From NCBI RefSeq assembly GCF_018388445.1, contig NZ_CP074405.1, positions 3,038,001 to 3,102,000 on the forward strand: a stretch of DNA of 64,000 bases, read 5' to 3'. Below are positions 43,054-51,767 of the stretch, piece after piece (the first letter of the stretch is position 1; the number at the start of each line of letters is the position of its first letter). The notes beneath the pieces are model-generated. The model was not told the origin of the DNA and did no database searches. It worked only from the letters and a program-made list of their open reading frames with translations. This stretch comes from Cellulomonas wangleii. GTDB taxonomy: Bacteria; Actinomycetota; Actinomycetes; Actinomycetales; Cellulomonadaceae. A program made the translations under genes and the position numbers.

Positions 43054-43606
43054 GCACCTGCTCGGGCTCGTCCTGGCCGCCGGGGCCGGCACCCGCATGG
43101 GCCGGCCCAAGGCGCTGTGCGCCACCGACGGCGTGCCGTGGCTGCACCGGGCCGCGGACGCGCTGCGCGGTGGCGGGTGCGCGGGCGTGCGCGTCGTGCT
43201 CGGTGCGGGGGCCGACGAGGCCCGCGCGCTCGTGCCGACGGGCACCGACGCCGTCGTCGCCGACGACTGGGCGCGCGGCATGGGGGCGTCGCTCGCCGCG
43301 GGGCTGGCCGGCCTGGACGACTCCCCCGCCACGGCGGTCGTCGTCACCCTGGTCGACCTGCCGGACCTCGACGCGCGCGCCGTGTCCCGGGTGACCGCCG
43401 GACCCGTCGGTCCGGGCGACCTGCGTCGCGCCACCTTCGCGGGCGCACCCGGGCACCCGGTGCTCCTCGGTCGGGACCACTGGGCGGCCCTGCGCCAGGC
43501 GCTCGACGGCGACACCGGTGCCCGCGACTACCTGCGCACCCATCCGCCGGTAGCGGTCGACTGCACGGGCCTGCCCGGCGGGACGGACCGCGACACCCCC
43601 GACTGA
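43046..43606 (+). CDS. mocA: Molybdenum cofactor cytidylyltransferase-like protein (MocA/NTP transferase)
   Basis: A 186-residue nucleotidyltransferase of the MobA-like NTP_transf_3 family. The nucleotide-binding loop is LAAGAGTRMGRPKAL, followed by VTLVDLPDLDARAV with the metal-binding Asp and FAGAPGHPVLLGRDHW. MocA makes the cytosine dinucleotide form of the cofactor for xanthine dehydrogenase-family enzymes, which fits the fused dehydrogenase and XdhC in this block. GTG start overlapping the permease. Confidence 0.85.
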   Translation: MPEHLLGLVLAAGAGTRMGRPKALCATDGVPWLHRAADALRGGGCAGVRVVLGAGADEARALVPTGTDAVVADDWARGMGASLAAGLAGLDDSPATAVVVTLVDLPDLDARAVSRVTAGPVGPGDLRRATFAGAPGHPVLLGRDHWAALRQALDGDTGARDYLRTHPPVAVDCTGLPGGTDRDTPD

Positions 43607-43684
43607 GCGCGCGACCGGCGCCTGTCGGTCCCTCCCGCTACGCTCGCGCAGGTCAGGGTCCTCGTCCCCGAGCCGTGGAGCGTC

Positions 43685-44536
43685 ATGGCCGACCAGCAGC
43701 CCGCCGACCCGTCGCGCGGCGCGCCGCCACGCAGCGGGCAGCCGCGCGCGCAGCACGCACGGCCGGCCGCCTTCTTCGACCTCGACAAGACGATCATCGC
43801 GACGTCGTCGGCGACGGCCTTCTCCCGCGGCTTCCTCGCGGAGGGTCTGCTGACGCGCCGCTCGGTCGTCGCGTCGGCGTACGCGCAGCTCGCGTACCTG
43901 CTGGGCGGTGCCGACGAGGCCGCGACGGAGCGCCTGCGGGCGCAGCTGTCGCGCACCGTGGTGGGCTGGGACGTGGACCTCGTGTCGGCGGTGGTGCGCC
44001 AGACCCTGCACGAGTCCATCGACCCCACGGTGTACGCGGAGGCGGTCGAGCTCATCAACGCCCACCGGGCCGCCGGGCGCGACGTCGTCGTCGTGTCGGC
44101 ATCCGGCGCCGAGGTCGTCGAGCCGATCGCCGAGATGCTCGGTGCGGACGCCGTCGTCGCGACGCGCATGGCCGTGGCCGACGGCCGGTACACCGGGGAG
44201 ATCGACTTCTACGCCTACGGCGAGAACAAGGCCGTCGCGATCCGGGAGCTGGCGGCGACCCGGGGCTACGACCTGACCACGAGCTTCGCGTACTCGGACT
44301 CGGTGACGGACGTCCCCATGCTCGCGGCCGTCGGGCGGGCGCACGTCGTCAACCCCGACCGCGCGCTGCGCCGGATCGCCGAGGAGCGCGGCTGGGAGGT
44401 GCTCGCCTTCCGCCGCCCCGTGCCGCTGCGCCGGCTCGACACGCAGGTGCGCGTGACCACCGGCGCCGTCCTCACGGTGCTCGCGGCGGCAGCCGTCACG
44501 GTGTGGTGGTGGCGCCGACGACGGCGTCCCGCGTGA
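43685..44536 (+). CDS. HAD-IB family phosphatase with C-terminal membrane anchor (Rv3661-like)
   Basis: A 283-residue HAD phosphatase of the SerB-like IB subclass. Motif I is FFDLDKT (Asp32, Asp34), motif II VVVSASG and motif IV SDSVTDVPML. A hydrophobic helix (VLTVLAAAAVTVWWW) and an Arg-rich end close the protein. In mycobacteria its counterpart lies between the Ssd/Tad locus and the Ms1 RNA; here the RNA candidate follows it as well, while the Tad locus is 22 kb away. Substrate unknown. Confidence 0.88.
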   Translation: MADQQPADPSRGAPPRSGQPRAQHARPAAFFDLDKTIIATSSATAFSRGFLAEGLLTRRSVVASAYAQLAYLLGGADEAATERLRAQLSRTVVGWDVDLVSAVVRQTLHESIDPTVYAEAVELINAHRAAGRDVVVVSASGAEVVEPIAEMLGADAVVATRMAVADGRYTGEIDFYAYGENKAVAIRELAATRGYDLTTSFAYSDSVTDVPMLAAVGRAHVVNPDRALRRIAEERGWEVLAFRRPVPLRRLDTQVRVTTGAVLTVLAAAAVTVWWWRRRRRPA

Positions 44537-44599
44537 CGGTCCGCCGTTCTCACCATGCGACCCGGAAGCGCAGCTGACCTGCGAGGACACCCGTGGGAG

Positions 44600-44627
44600 T
44601 TGCAGCGGCTCCGTGCGCGGGTATAGG
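44600..44627 (+). promoter_or_regulatory. Sigma-70-like promoter for the candidate Ms1 RNA
   Basis: TTGCAG (44600-44605), a 16-base spacer and TATAGG (44622-44627). This is close to the -35/-10 consensus and unusually good for such a GC-rich sequence. Transcription would begin near 44634, in the gap after the HAD gene. Confidence 0.6.
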
Positions 44628-44633
44628 ACACCA

Positions 44634-44780
44634 CCTGCAGGGCCGCGGGAGCACCCACGCGCAGGATCGCCCCCCTAGGGCGGGTCGACCGGGCTGGTCC
44701 CGGAGCGACCGAGAGGTTGCACGCATGATCACTCCCGCGGTCCTCGCTCACGGCGACGGACCCGCTGCCCCGGACGTCGC
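44634..44780 (+). ncRNA. Candidate Ms1/6C small RNA
   Basis: The candidate is called mainly from position: downstream of an Rv3661-like HAD gene and facing an Rv3662c/SCO3559-like gene, where mycobacteria encode the abundant Ms1 RNA (MTS2823) and Streptomyces scr3559. Sequence support is a strong promoter and a C-rich hairpin CGCCC-CCCTA-GGGCG (44668-44682) with a run of six Cs. Ms1 binds core RNA polymerase in stationary phase. The 3' end is not determined and may extend into the opposing gene. A short ORF starting at 44725 overlaps it. Confidence 0.5.
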
Positions 44781-45644
44781 TCAGGGGCCCGACGGACCCG
44801 CCGCCCGGCGCCCCGCCAGCACCTCGTCCGCGACGCCCCGCGCGACCTGCGCGCCCCGCACCACGGCCCCGGCGTACGCCACGACCCAGGCCGCGACCGC
44901 ATCGGGGTCGCCCGCCGCGTAGCGCGCCGCACCCGCGAGGTACACCGGCGGCGCCTCCTGCCACACCACCTCCGGCAGCACCGTCCCCGTGGGGTCCAGG
45001 CCCGTGCGCACGGCCAGCAGTCGCGCCGCCGCGCGAGCGACCACGCCGTTGGCCGCGGCGAACGGCCGGACCGCCAGCAGCTCGCCGTGCACGACCGCCA
45101 CCACCACGAGGGCGGGCGCCCGGGTGGCACCGGCGTCGGCGAGCACGGCGGCGGTCCGGGCCACCGCCTGGTCCGCCGACGGCGCCGTGCCCAGACCGCG
45201 CAGGTCGCCCGGGGGTCCGGTGCGCGGCCTGCCCACCAGGTCCGCCGGCAGCAGGTCCGCCGCCGCGGCGGCGTGCAGCCGCGCGAGCACCTGCGGCAAC
45301 GGCGCGCCCGGGGCACCGCCGCGGGCCCCCAGCGCGGGCAGCTGCGACTCCACGACACCCTGCGCCCGCAACGCACCCGCGGCGACAGCCTCCGCGCCGC
45401 CCGTCGGCGCCGCCGTCCCGGTGGCCCACGCCCGCACGGCCTCCACGCCGACCGGCGCCCCGTCCAGCGCCGCCGACGCCGCCGCGGCACGCAGACCGGC
45501 CTCGGCCCGCACCTCGCGCCACCGCCGCCGGAAGGCCTCGTGCCAGCGCAGCTCCTCGCACGCCGCGCGCGCCGCGGCCACGGCGTCGGTCACGCCGGGC
45601 AGGTCGACCAGGCCCGCGAGCGGGTCGCCCCCCGGACGGCTCAC
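44781..45644 (-). CDS. Degenerate Fic-like protein
   Basis: A 287-residue, mostly helical protein. Residues 193-204 read RPFAAANGVVAR, aligning with the Fic motif HPFx[DE]GNGRxxR, but the catalytic His, the acidic residue and the Gly/Arg of GNGR are replaced. AMP transfer is therefore unlikely. Actinobacterial relatives sit beside the HAD gene and Ms1 RNA and are often vaguely named oxidoreductases. The GTG start overlaps the NUDIX stop. Very Ala-rich; function unknown. Confidence 0.7.
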   Translation of the reverse strand: MSRPGGDPLAGLVDLPGVTDAVAAARAACEELRWHEAFRRRWREVRAEAGLRAAAASAALDGAPVGVEAVRAWATGTAAPTGGAEAVAAGALRAQGVVESQLPALGARGGAPGAPLPQVLARLHAAAAADLLPADLVGRPRTGPPGDLRGLGTAPSADQAVARTAAVLADAGATRAPALVVVAVVHGELLAVRPFAAANGVVARAAARLLAVRTGLDPTGTVLPEVVWQEAPPVYLAGAARYAAGDPDAVAAWVVAYAGAVVRGAQVARGVADEVLAGRRAAGPSGP

Positions 45645-46120
45645 GCCGTGAACTCGGCCTCGCCCCGCGCCGGCAGCGCCGCCGCCACACGCGAGACCAT
45701 GTCCGGCGCCATGGGCGGCAGGTCGTCCAGGTCGAACCAGCGCGCGTCCGTGTTCTCACCGTCCGCGGGGAACGGCTCGCCCGACACCCAGCGGCAGCGG
45801 AACGTCAGGTCGAGGTACTGCGACCGGTCACCGTTCTCGTACACCACCGGCCCCACGACGCTGACCTGCGCGAGCCGCTGCGCCGTGGCCACGACGTCGG
45901 CCTCCTCGAGCACCTCGCGCACGGCCGCGGCCGCGGGCTCCTCACCCGGGTCGACGATGCCCGTCACGGGCGTCCACTCACCGGTGTCGGCGCGCCGCAC
46001 CAGCAGGAGGCGGGGGCGGGGGCCGTCCTCCCGCAGCACCACGGCGGTGGCCCCGGGCAGCCAGAGCAGCTGGTGCCCGACGCGTTCACGCAGGGCCAGG
46101 ACGAACGGCGGGGTCGGCAC
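45641..46120 (-). CDS. NUDIX hydrolase
   Basis: A 159-residue NUDIX protein. The box G-x5-E-x7-REUxEExGU is seen as [20 protein letters not shown]. The N-terminus [15 protein letters not shown] and [17 protein letters not shown] resemble a common actinobacterial family acting on nucleotide or sugar diphosphates. It shares a transcript with the Fic-like gene. Substrate unknown. Confidence 0.88.
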   Translation of the reverse strand: MPTPPFVLALRERVGHQLLWLPGATAVVLREDGPRPRLLLVRRADTGEWTPVTGIVDPGEEPAAAAVREVLEEADVVATAQRLAQVSVVGPVVYENGDRSQYLDLTFRCRWVSGEPFPADGENTDARWFDLDDLPPMAPDMVSRVAAALPARGEAEFTA

Positions 46121-46204
46121 GCGACGATGCTAGCGGCGTGGCGACCCGGCACGGTCCGGCGTGGCCGGAGGCGCTGCGGGCACCTGCACGTCCACAATGT
46201 CCGC

Positions 46205-47656
46205 ATGGTCCTCGCGCCCTCCGTCTCGTCGTCCATCACCGCCCGTCTGGAGGTCCGCGCCCGCCCGACGGCGGTCTCCGACCTCACCACCGCGATCGAG
46301 CGCTCCGGGGGGATCGTCACCGCGCTGGACGTCACGGCGTCCTTCCACGAGACGATGACCGTCGACGTCACGTGCGCCACCCGCGACGCCGACCACGCCG
46401 CGGACGTCGTCCAGGCTCTCGACGAGCTCGAGGGCGTGGTGGTGCAGCGGGTGTCCGACCGCACGTTCCTCATGCACCTGGGCGGCAAGCTGTCGATCGA
46501 GTCCAAGGTGCCGCTGCGCAACCGCGACGACCTGTCGATGGCGTACACGCCCGGCGTGGCCCGCGTCTGCCGCGCGATCGCGGACCACCCCGAGGACGCC
46601 CGGCGCCTGACCATCAAGCGCAACACCATCGCGGTGGTCACCGACGGCACCGCCGTGCTCGGCCTCGGCGACATCGGCCCGCTGGCGGCGCTGCCCGTGA
46701 TGGAGGGCAAGGCCGTGCTGTTCAAGCGGTTCGCCGGCATCGACGCGTTCCCGATCTGCCTCGACACGACCGACGTGGACCGCATCGTGGAGACGGTGGT
46801 GGCGATCGCGCCCGCCTTCGCCGGCATCAACCTCGAGGACATCTCCGCACCGCGGTGCTTCGAGATCGAGCGCCGCCTGCGTGAGCGCCTGGACATCCCG
46901 GTCTTCCACGACGACCAGCACGGCACGGCCATCGTCGTCGTCGCCGCGCTGCACAACGCGCTGCAGGTGGTCGGCAAGCGGATCGGTGAGGTCCGCGTGG
47001 TCATGTCCGGCGCGGGCGCGGCGGGCACGGCCGTCCTGCGGCTGCTGCTGGCCGCCGGGGTGCGCGACGTGGTCGTCGCCGACGTCGACGGGGTCGTGCA
47101 TCACGCCCGCCCCGGGCTGAGCCCGTCGCTGCGCTGGACCGCGGAGGCCACCAACCACCGGGGCCTGACCGGCGCGCTGCGTGACGCGGTCGTCGGCGCC
47201 GACGTCTTCATCGGCCTGTCGGCGCCCGACGTCATCACCGGGGACGACGTGGCTCGCATGGCCGGCGACGCGATCGTGTTCGCGCTGGCCAACCCCCGCC
47301 CCGAGGTGGACCCCGACGACGCGGCACGCCACGCGGCCGTCGTCGGCACGGGCCGCTCCGACTTCGCCAACCAGATCAACAACGTGCTGGCGTTCCCCGG
47401 CGTCTTCCGCGGCCTGCTCGACGCGCAGTCCCGCACCGTCACGGAGTCGATGCTGCTCGCCGCGGCGTACGCGCTGGCGTCGGTCGTCCACCCGGACGAG
47501 CTCAACCCCACGTACATCGTCCCCAGCGTCTTCAACGCCGAGGCGACCTCGGCCGTGGCGGCGGCGGTGCGGCAGGCGGCAGAGGCGGAGCAGGGGCACG
47601 CCGGGCCTCGTCCCGAGACCGGTGAGATCGCCGCGGTCCGCCTGCGCACGACCTGA
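46205..47656 (+). CDS. NAD-dependent malic enzyme with N-terminal ACT domain
   Basis: A 483-residue enzyme that decarboxylates malate to pyruvate. An ACT-like domain (about 9-85) precedes the catalytic part, which shows [13 protein letters not shown], the Lys/Asp region [43 protein letters not shown] and the Rossmann loop [10 protein letters not shown]. The ACT domain suggests amino-acid regulation. There is no ribosome site; a CACAAT box six bases before the ATG suggests a leaderless mRNA. Confidence 0.93.
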   Translation: MVLAPSVSSSITARLEVRARPTAVSDLTTAIERSGGIVTALDVTASFHETMTVDVTCATRDADHAADVVQALDELEGVVVQRVSDRTFLMHLGGKLSIESKVPLRNRDDLSMAYTPGVARVCRAIADHPEDARRLTIKRNTIAVVTDGTAVLGLGDIGPLAALPVMEGKAVLFKRFAGIDAFPICLDTTDVDRIVETVVAIAPAFAGINLEDISAPRCFEIERRLRERLDIPVFHDDQHGTAIVVVAALHNALQVVGKRIGEVRVVMSGAGAAGTAVLRLLLAAGVRDVVVADVDGVVHHARPGLSPSLRWTAEATNHRGLTGALRDAVVGADVFIGLSAPDVITGDDVARMAGDAIVFALANPRPEVDPDDAARHAAVVGTGRSDFANQINNVLAFPGVFRGLLDAQSRTVTESMLLAAAYALASVVHPDELNPTYIVPSVFNAEATSAVAAAVRQAAEAEQGHAGPRPETGEIAAVRLRTT

Positions 47657-47689
47657 CGGGAGCCGCGGCCCGCGTGCCCCGGGCACGCG

Positions 47690-47727
47690 GACGGGCCCCG
47701 CTCCGGTCGTCCGGAGCGGGGCCCGTC
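47690..47727. terminator. Hairpin terminator between convergent genes
   Basis: A perfect 17-bp stem (47690-47706 with 47711-47727) with a TCGT loop lies between malic enzyme and the sugar-transport operon. A second palindrome, CGCGTGCCC/GGGCACGCG, precedes it. There is no T-tract, as is common in such GC-rich genomes; it probably serves both strands. Confidence 0.7.
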
Positions 47728-47735
47728 GTCGTCGG

Positions 47736-48671
47736 TCAGCCCTTGACGGAGCCGAGCATGATGCCGGACACGAAGTACCGCTGCACGAACGGGTAGATGC
47801 ACAGCACGGGGATGATCGTGAGGATCATCGTGACCGCCTGGATGTTCGCCGCGATCTCCGACGTGCTGGACCCGGAGGCCGCCGCGCCCTGGGAGGCGGT
47901 CGACGAGGCACCCGCAATCATGTTGCGCAGGTACAGCGTCACCGGGAACAGCTCCTGCTTGTCGAGGTACAGGAAGGCCGCGAACCAGTCGTTCCAGATC
48001 GCCACCGAGTAGAAGAGGATCATCGTCGCGATGACCGCCTTCGACAGCGGCAGCACGATCCGCCGGAAGATCCCCCACCAGCCGAGCCCGTCGATCTGCG
48101 CGGCCTCCTCGAGCTCCGTGGGCATGTTCTCGAAGAACGACTTCATGACGAGGAGGTTGAACACCGAGATCGCTCCCGGGAGCACCACCGCCCACATCGT
48201 GTTCTTCAGCCCGAGGGTCTGGATGAGCACGTAGTTCGGGATGAGGCCGCCGTTGAAGAACATCGTGAACACGGCGATGCCGATGAGGATGTTCCGCCCG
48301 CGCAGTGCGCGCCTCGCGAGCACGTAGGCGAGCAGCGTCGTCAGCACCATGGCGATCGTCGTGCCGACGAGCGTGTAGACGACGGTGTTCTTGTACGACG
48401 ACCAGAACAGGTCGTTCGCGATGACCACCTTGTAGGTGGTCAGGTTGAAGCCGACGGGCCAGACGTTGACCATGCCGGCCTTGACCGCGCCGGCACTGCT
48501 GAACGACTGCGCCAGCACCGTGACGAACGGGTACAGCATGAACCCGCACAGCACCACGAGGAACGTGCCGTTGAACCACGTGAACGCCTTGTAGCTCTTC
48601 GAGTCGCGCGGCCCGACGGACACACCGCCGCCGGCCGACGGCGTCGACGTGAGTGCGCTCTGGGTCACCAC
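47736..48671 (-). CDS. Carbohydrate ABC transporter permease (MalG/LplC type)
   Basis: A 311-residue permease with six helices and the EAA coupling loop MPTELEEAAQIDGLGWWGIF. The sequence FMLYPFVTVLAQSFSSAGAV and the C-terminal GIMLGSVKG fit the LplC/YtcP group that imports oligosaccharides or complex sugars. The GTG has AGGAG upstream and overlaps the partner permease. No ATPase gene is in the operon, so a shared ATPase of the MsiK type is expected. Confidence 0.92.
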   Translation of the reverse strand: MVTQSALTSTPSAGGGVSVGPRDSKSYKAFTWFNGTFLVVLCGFMLYPFVTVLAQSFSSAGAVKAGMVNVWPVGFNLTTYKVVIANDLFWSSYKNTVVYTLVGTTIAMVLTTLLAYVLARRALRGRNILIGIAVFTMFFNGGLIPNYVLIQTLGLKNTMWAVVLPGAISVFNLLVMKSFFENMPTELEEAAQIDGLGWWGIFRRIVLPLSKAVIATMILFYSVAIWNDWFAAFLYLDKQELFPVTLYLRNMIAGASSTASQGAAASGSSTSEIAANIQAVTMILTIIPVLCIYPFVQRYFVSGIMLGSVKG

Positions 48672-49693
48672 AGGCTTGCTCCTACCACTCGGCGCGACAC
48701 GAAGTTCGCGGTGAGGATCATCACGAGGCCGATGATCGCCTGGAACAGTCCGATGGCCGTCGCGTAGCTGAAGTTGTTGGCAACCAGACCCACGCGGTAG
48801 AGGTACGTCGAGACGACGTCACCCGTGGCGTAGGTCAGCGGGTTGTACAGGAGCAGGACCTTCTCGAACCCGACGTTGAGGAACAGCCCGATGTTGAGGA
48901 TGAGCAGCGTGATCATCGTCGGGCGGATGCCCGGCAGCGTGATGTGCCAGGTCTGGCGCCACCGGTTGGCGCCGTCGATCCGGGCCGCCTCGTAGAGCGA
49001 GGCGTCGACCGTGGTGAGGGCCGCGAGGTAGAGGATCGTGCCCCAGCCGACGGTCTGCCAGACCTCGGAGGTGACGTACACGGTGCGGAACCACTCGGCA
49101 CGCTGCAGGAACGGGATGGCCTCCCCGCCCATCGCCTCGATGATCTGGTTGACCGTGCCCTGCAGCGACAGGAGCTGCATGAGCATGCCGACCACGATGA
49201 CGACAGAGAGGAAGTGCGGCAGGTAGGAGATCGACTGGATGACTCGCTTGAACGCCTTCTTGCGCACCTCGTTGAGCAGGAGCGCGAGGACGATCGGCAG
49301 GGGGAAGCAGAAGATCAGGGTGAGCCCACCGAGGATCACCGTGTTGCCGAAGACGTTCCAGAAGTTGGGGTCGTTGAGGAACAGCTCGACGTAGCGCATC
49401 CCGACCCATTCGTCGCCGAAGATGCTGCCACCCGCCCGGAACCGCCGGAAGGCGATGATGTTGCCGAACATCGGCACGTACCGGAACACCAGCAGGAACA
49501 GCACCGGTACCAGCGCCATCGCGTAGAGCACCCAGTCGCGGCGCATGGTGTGCCGCCACCCGATCTTCCGCACGGGAGGCCGTGCGTCCTTCTTGCCGGG
49601 GTCCTGACCGTCCCTCGACGGGGAGGTCGTCCCCGAGGGTGGCACCGGGACCGTGGTCGCGAGTGCGTCACCCGTCGCGTGAGCAGCGCTCAT
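48665..49693 (-). CDS. Carbohydrate ABC transporter permease (LplB type)
   Basis: A 342-residue permease with a basic 50-residue tail and six helices (DWVLYAMALVPVLFLLVFRY first). The EAA loop is ASLYEAARIDGANRWRQTWH. It forms the channel with the downstream MalG-type subunit. The ATG follows CGAAGGAGTGAG-like sequence. The binding-protein gene lies upstream, separated by about 80 bases. Confidence 0.92.
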   Translation of the reverse strand: MSAAHATGDALATTVPVPPSGTTSPSRDGQDPGKKDARPPVRKIGWRHTMRRDWVLYAMALVPVLFLLVFRYVPMFGNIIAFRRFRAGGSIFGDEWVGMRYVELFLNDPNFWNVFGNTVILGGLTLIFCFPLPIVLALLLNEVRKKAFKRVIQSISYLPHFLSVVIVVGMLMQLLSLQGTVNQIIEAMGGEAIPFLQRAEWFRTVYVTSEVWQTVGWGTILYLAALTTVDASLYEAARIDGANRWRQTWHITLPGIRPTMITLLILNIGLFLNVGFEKVLLLYNPLTYATGDVVSTYLYRVGLVANNFSYATAIGLFQAIIGLVMILTANFVSRRVVGASLW

Positions 49694-49776
49694 CTCTCAC
49701 TCCTTCGTGAGCGGTTCGGTGGTACGGCGGGCCGGCCCCGTGAGGGACCGGCCCACCGCACCTCGTCGAGCGTCGG

Positions 49777-51447
49777 TCAGCTGTTCTCGGCGCGCTCACG
49801 AGCGCCGTTGATCAGGTCCATGTAGCCCGACAGGCCCTGGCCCTCAAGCCCGGACACGTACGCGTCCCACTCCGAGAGGTCCTTCTGCCCGAGGATGAAC
49901 CCGAGGGTCGCCGTGTCCACCGTGTCCTTGAGCGGGGTGCTCAGCAGCGAGGCCTGCTCGAGCTCGACCTCGTCGAGCGGGTGCGGCGGGAACGGGTCCC
50001 GCGGCGTGCGCGTCGACTGCACCGAGTCGATGTACTCGACGAACGCCGGGACGTTGTAGGACTCCTTGAGCGCGCGCGACTCGGTCGACCCGGCGAAGAC
50101 GTCGTTGGCGTAACCGAGGTCCTTCTTGAGGTCGATCGTGCCGGACGGGTTCAGGTTGAGGTTCGTGAGCTTGAAGTCGGGCTCGAGGGTGTACTTGCCC
50201 TCGGCGTCCTTGGTGTAGTGCTCGCCCTCGACACCCCACTGGATGAGCTCGCGCGCCTCCGGGTTGTAGTAGAGCCAGTCCGTGAACGCGAGCAGGTCGC
50301 AGAAGTTCGGGTCGTTCACCGCGTCCTTGGTGAGCATGAACCCGTTCCAGAAGTTGCGCGGCTCGACGAAGTCGCCGGCCGGACCGGCCGGGGGCGCGAT
50401 CTGGACGAGCTCGTAGTCCGTGACACCTGCGGCGTCGAGCGCCGTCGCGAACTCCTGGACGGTCCACGAGCCACCCGAAGCCGCGAAGACCTTCTCCTCC
50501 GCGAACTTCTCGGTCACCGTGCCGCCGCCGTCGTCGGCAGCCGTGAAGGACTCGCTGTCGAGCAGCCCGGCCTCGTTGAGCCCGGCGAAGTACGTGACCA
50601 TGTCCTTGTAGCCGTCGGTCGTGGCGGCGTACACGAACTCGCCCTTGTCCTCGTCCCACCAGGCGCCGTCGCCGAAGCCCCAGCCACCGACCGTGCCGAA
50701 GGCGTGGGCCGCGTAGTTGATCATCGACTGGCCCTCGAAGCCGTCGGCCAGCGGCGTGCTGTCCGGGTACTTGGCCTTGATGAGCTCCATGCCCTTCTGG
50801 AGGTCCTCCCAGGTCTCGGGCGCCGGGGCGCCGACCTCGTCGAAGACGTCCTTGCGGATGATCAGCGTGAAGGTCGGGACGGAGACCTCCTGGAGACCCG
50901 GCGTCATGTAGTACTTGCCGTCCTCCTGCCGGAGGTCGTCGACCATGTCGCGCAGGTCCCACTCGTCCACGTACTTCTGGAAGTTGGGCATGTAGTCGGC
51001 GTAGTCGCTCAGCGGCACCACGGCGCCGGAGGCCGCGAACTGGCGCTCCTCACCCGTGTACACGAGCGGGATGATCTGGGGCGCGTCACCGGCGCTGATC
51101 AGGAGGCTGCGCTTCTCGGTCGCGTCGCTGAACGGGATGTTCGTCAGGTTGAGCTTGACGTTCGTCCGCTCCTCGATCTCGTCGAAGAACTCCCAGCTGT
51201 CCGTGATCGGGAAGTCGGCCCAGTCGGTCCAGAGCAGCGAGAACTCGCGCGGCTCCGCGGCCTTCCACGGCTTGTCCGCGACCGCCTCGGTCGAGCACTC
51301 GAGGTCCTTGGCCTCACCGTCGGCGGTGGCCTCCCCGCCGTCCCCGCTGCCGCAGGCGGCGAGCGCGAGCGCACCCACCAGCGTCAGCGCACCGGCCGCA
51401 CGCGCCGATCGCGTCCGCCGTCCTGCCATATGTCCCGCACGTGCCAT
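49777..51447 (-). CDS. Extracellular sugar-binding lipoprotein (LplA-like)
   Basis: A 556-residue family 1 solute-binding protein. After a basic start the signal peptide ends in LALAACGSG, with Cys32 as lipid anchor. The long size and motifs such as FSLLWTDWADFPITDSWEFF and TPGLQEVSVPTFTLIIRKDV fit the LplA group that binds oligosaccharides. The ATG has GGAG eight bases upstream; a 32-residue upstream extension is rejected. Less GC-rich codons such as AAG and GAG dominate, as usual for exported binding proteins. First gene of the transport operon. Confidence 0.92.
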   Translation of the reverse strand: MARAGHMAGRRTRSARAAGALTLVGALALAACGSGDGGEATADGEAKDLECSTEAVADKPWKAAEPREFSLLWTDWADFPITDSWEFFDEIEERTNVKLNLTNIPFSDATEKRSLLISAGDAPQIIPLVYTGEERQFAASGAVVPLSDYADYMPNFQKYVDEWDLRDMVDDLRQEDGKYYMTPGLQEVSVPTFTLIIRKDVFDEVGAPAPETWEDLQKGMELIKAKYPDSTPLADGFEGQSMINYAAHAFGTVGGWGFGDGAWWDEDKGEFVYAATTDGYKDMVTYFAGLNEAGLLDSESFTAADDGGGTVTEKFAEEKVFAASGGSWTVQEFATALDAAGVTDYELVQIAPPAGPAGDFVEPRNFWNGFMLTKDAVNDPNFCDLLAFTDWLYYNPEARELIQWGVEGEHYTKDAEGKYTLEPDFKLTNLNLNPSGTIDLKKDLGYANDVFAGSTESRALKESYNVPAFVEYIDSVQSTRTPRDPFPPHPLDEVELEQASLLSTPLKDTVDTATLGFILGQKDLSEWDAYVSGLEGQGLSGYMDLINGARERAENS

Positions 51448-51582
51448 CAGGGCTCTCCTCTTCGAGATCCGGTCCCAGGCGACGACCCGGGCGTTGGAGC
51501 AGGGAAAAACGACACCGCTGACGCGTGCGGTCCGCCGCGTCACGCCACCGGCCCGACGCCCCGTCGGCGTCGTCGCCGGGGT

Positions 51583-51633
51583 ACATCGGATGTATCGCCA
51601 GAAGTAGAGTATTAACGATACATCTGCCGATGT
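51583..51633. promoter_or_regulatory. Large dyad operator upstream of the sugar ABC operon
   Basis: Two nested inverted repeats: ACATCGG (51583-51589) with CCGATGT (51627-51633), and TGTATCG (51591-51597) with CGATACA (51616-51622). The centre (gtagagtattaa) is AT-rich and contains -10-like sequence on the minus strand. A regulator of sugar uptake probably binds here; none is encoded next to it. The 320-base gap to the FocA gene holds nothing else that I can name. Confidence 0.65.
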
Positions 51634-51767
51634 GCCGGACGCTATGCGCCCCCGTGGCCGCTGGTCAAGTGACCTCTGCGGTCGTTACCGGATCGACGCC
51701 GAGCGCGTGTTCCGGACGGGTGCTTTCGTCCCACCCAGGGCCTCTGACCGGGGGGGACGATGGTGCC

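Noticed and set aside
44725..44922. A 65-codon plus-strand ORF (MITPAVLAHGDG...) with a GAGAGG ribosome site
   Set aside because: Most of it is antisense to the Fic-like gene and of shadow-like composition, and it falls within the candidate Ms1 RNA. The first 20 residues could be a remnant of a real gene, so peptide evidence would change this.
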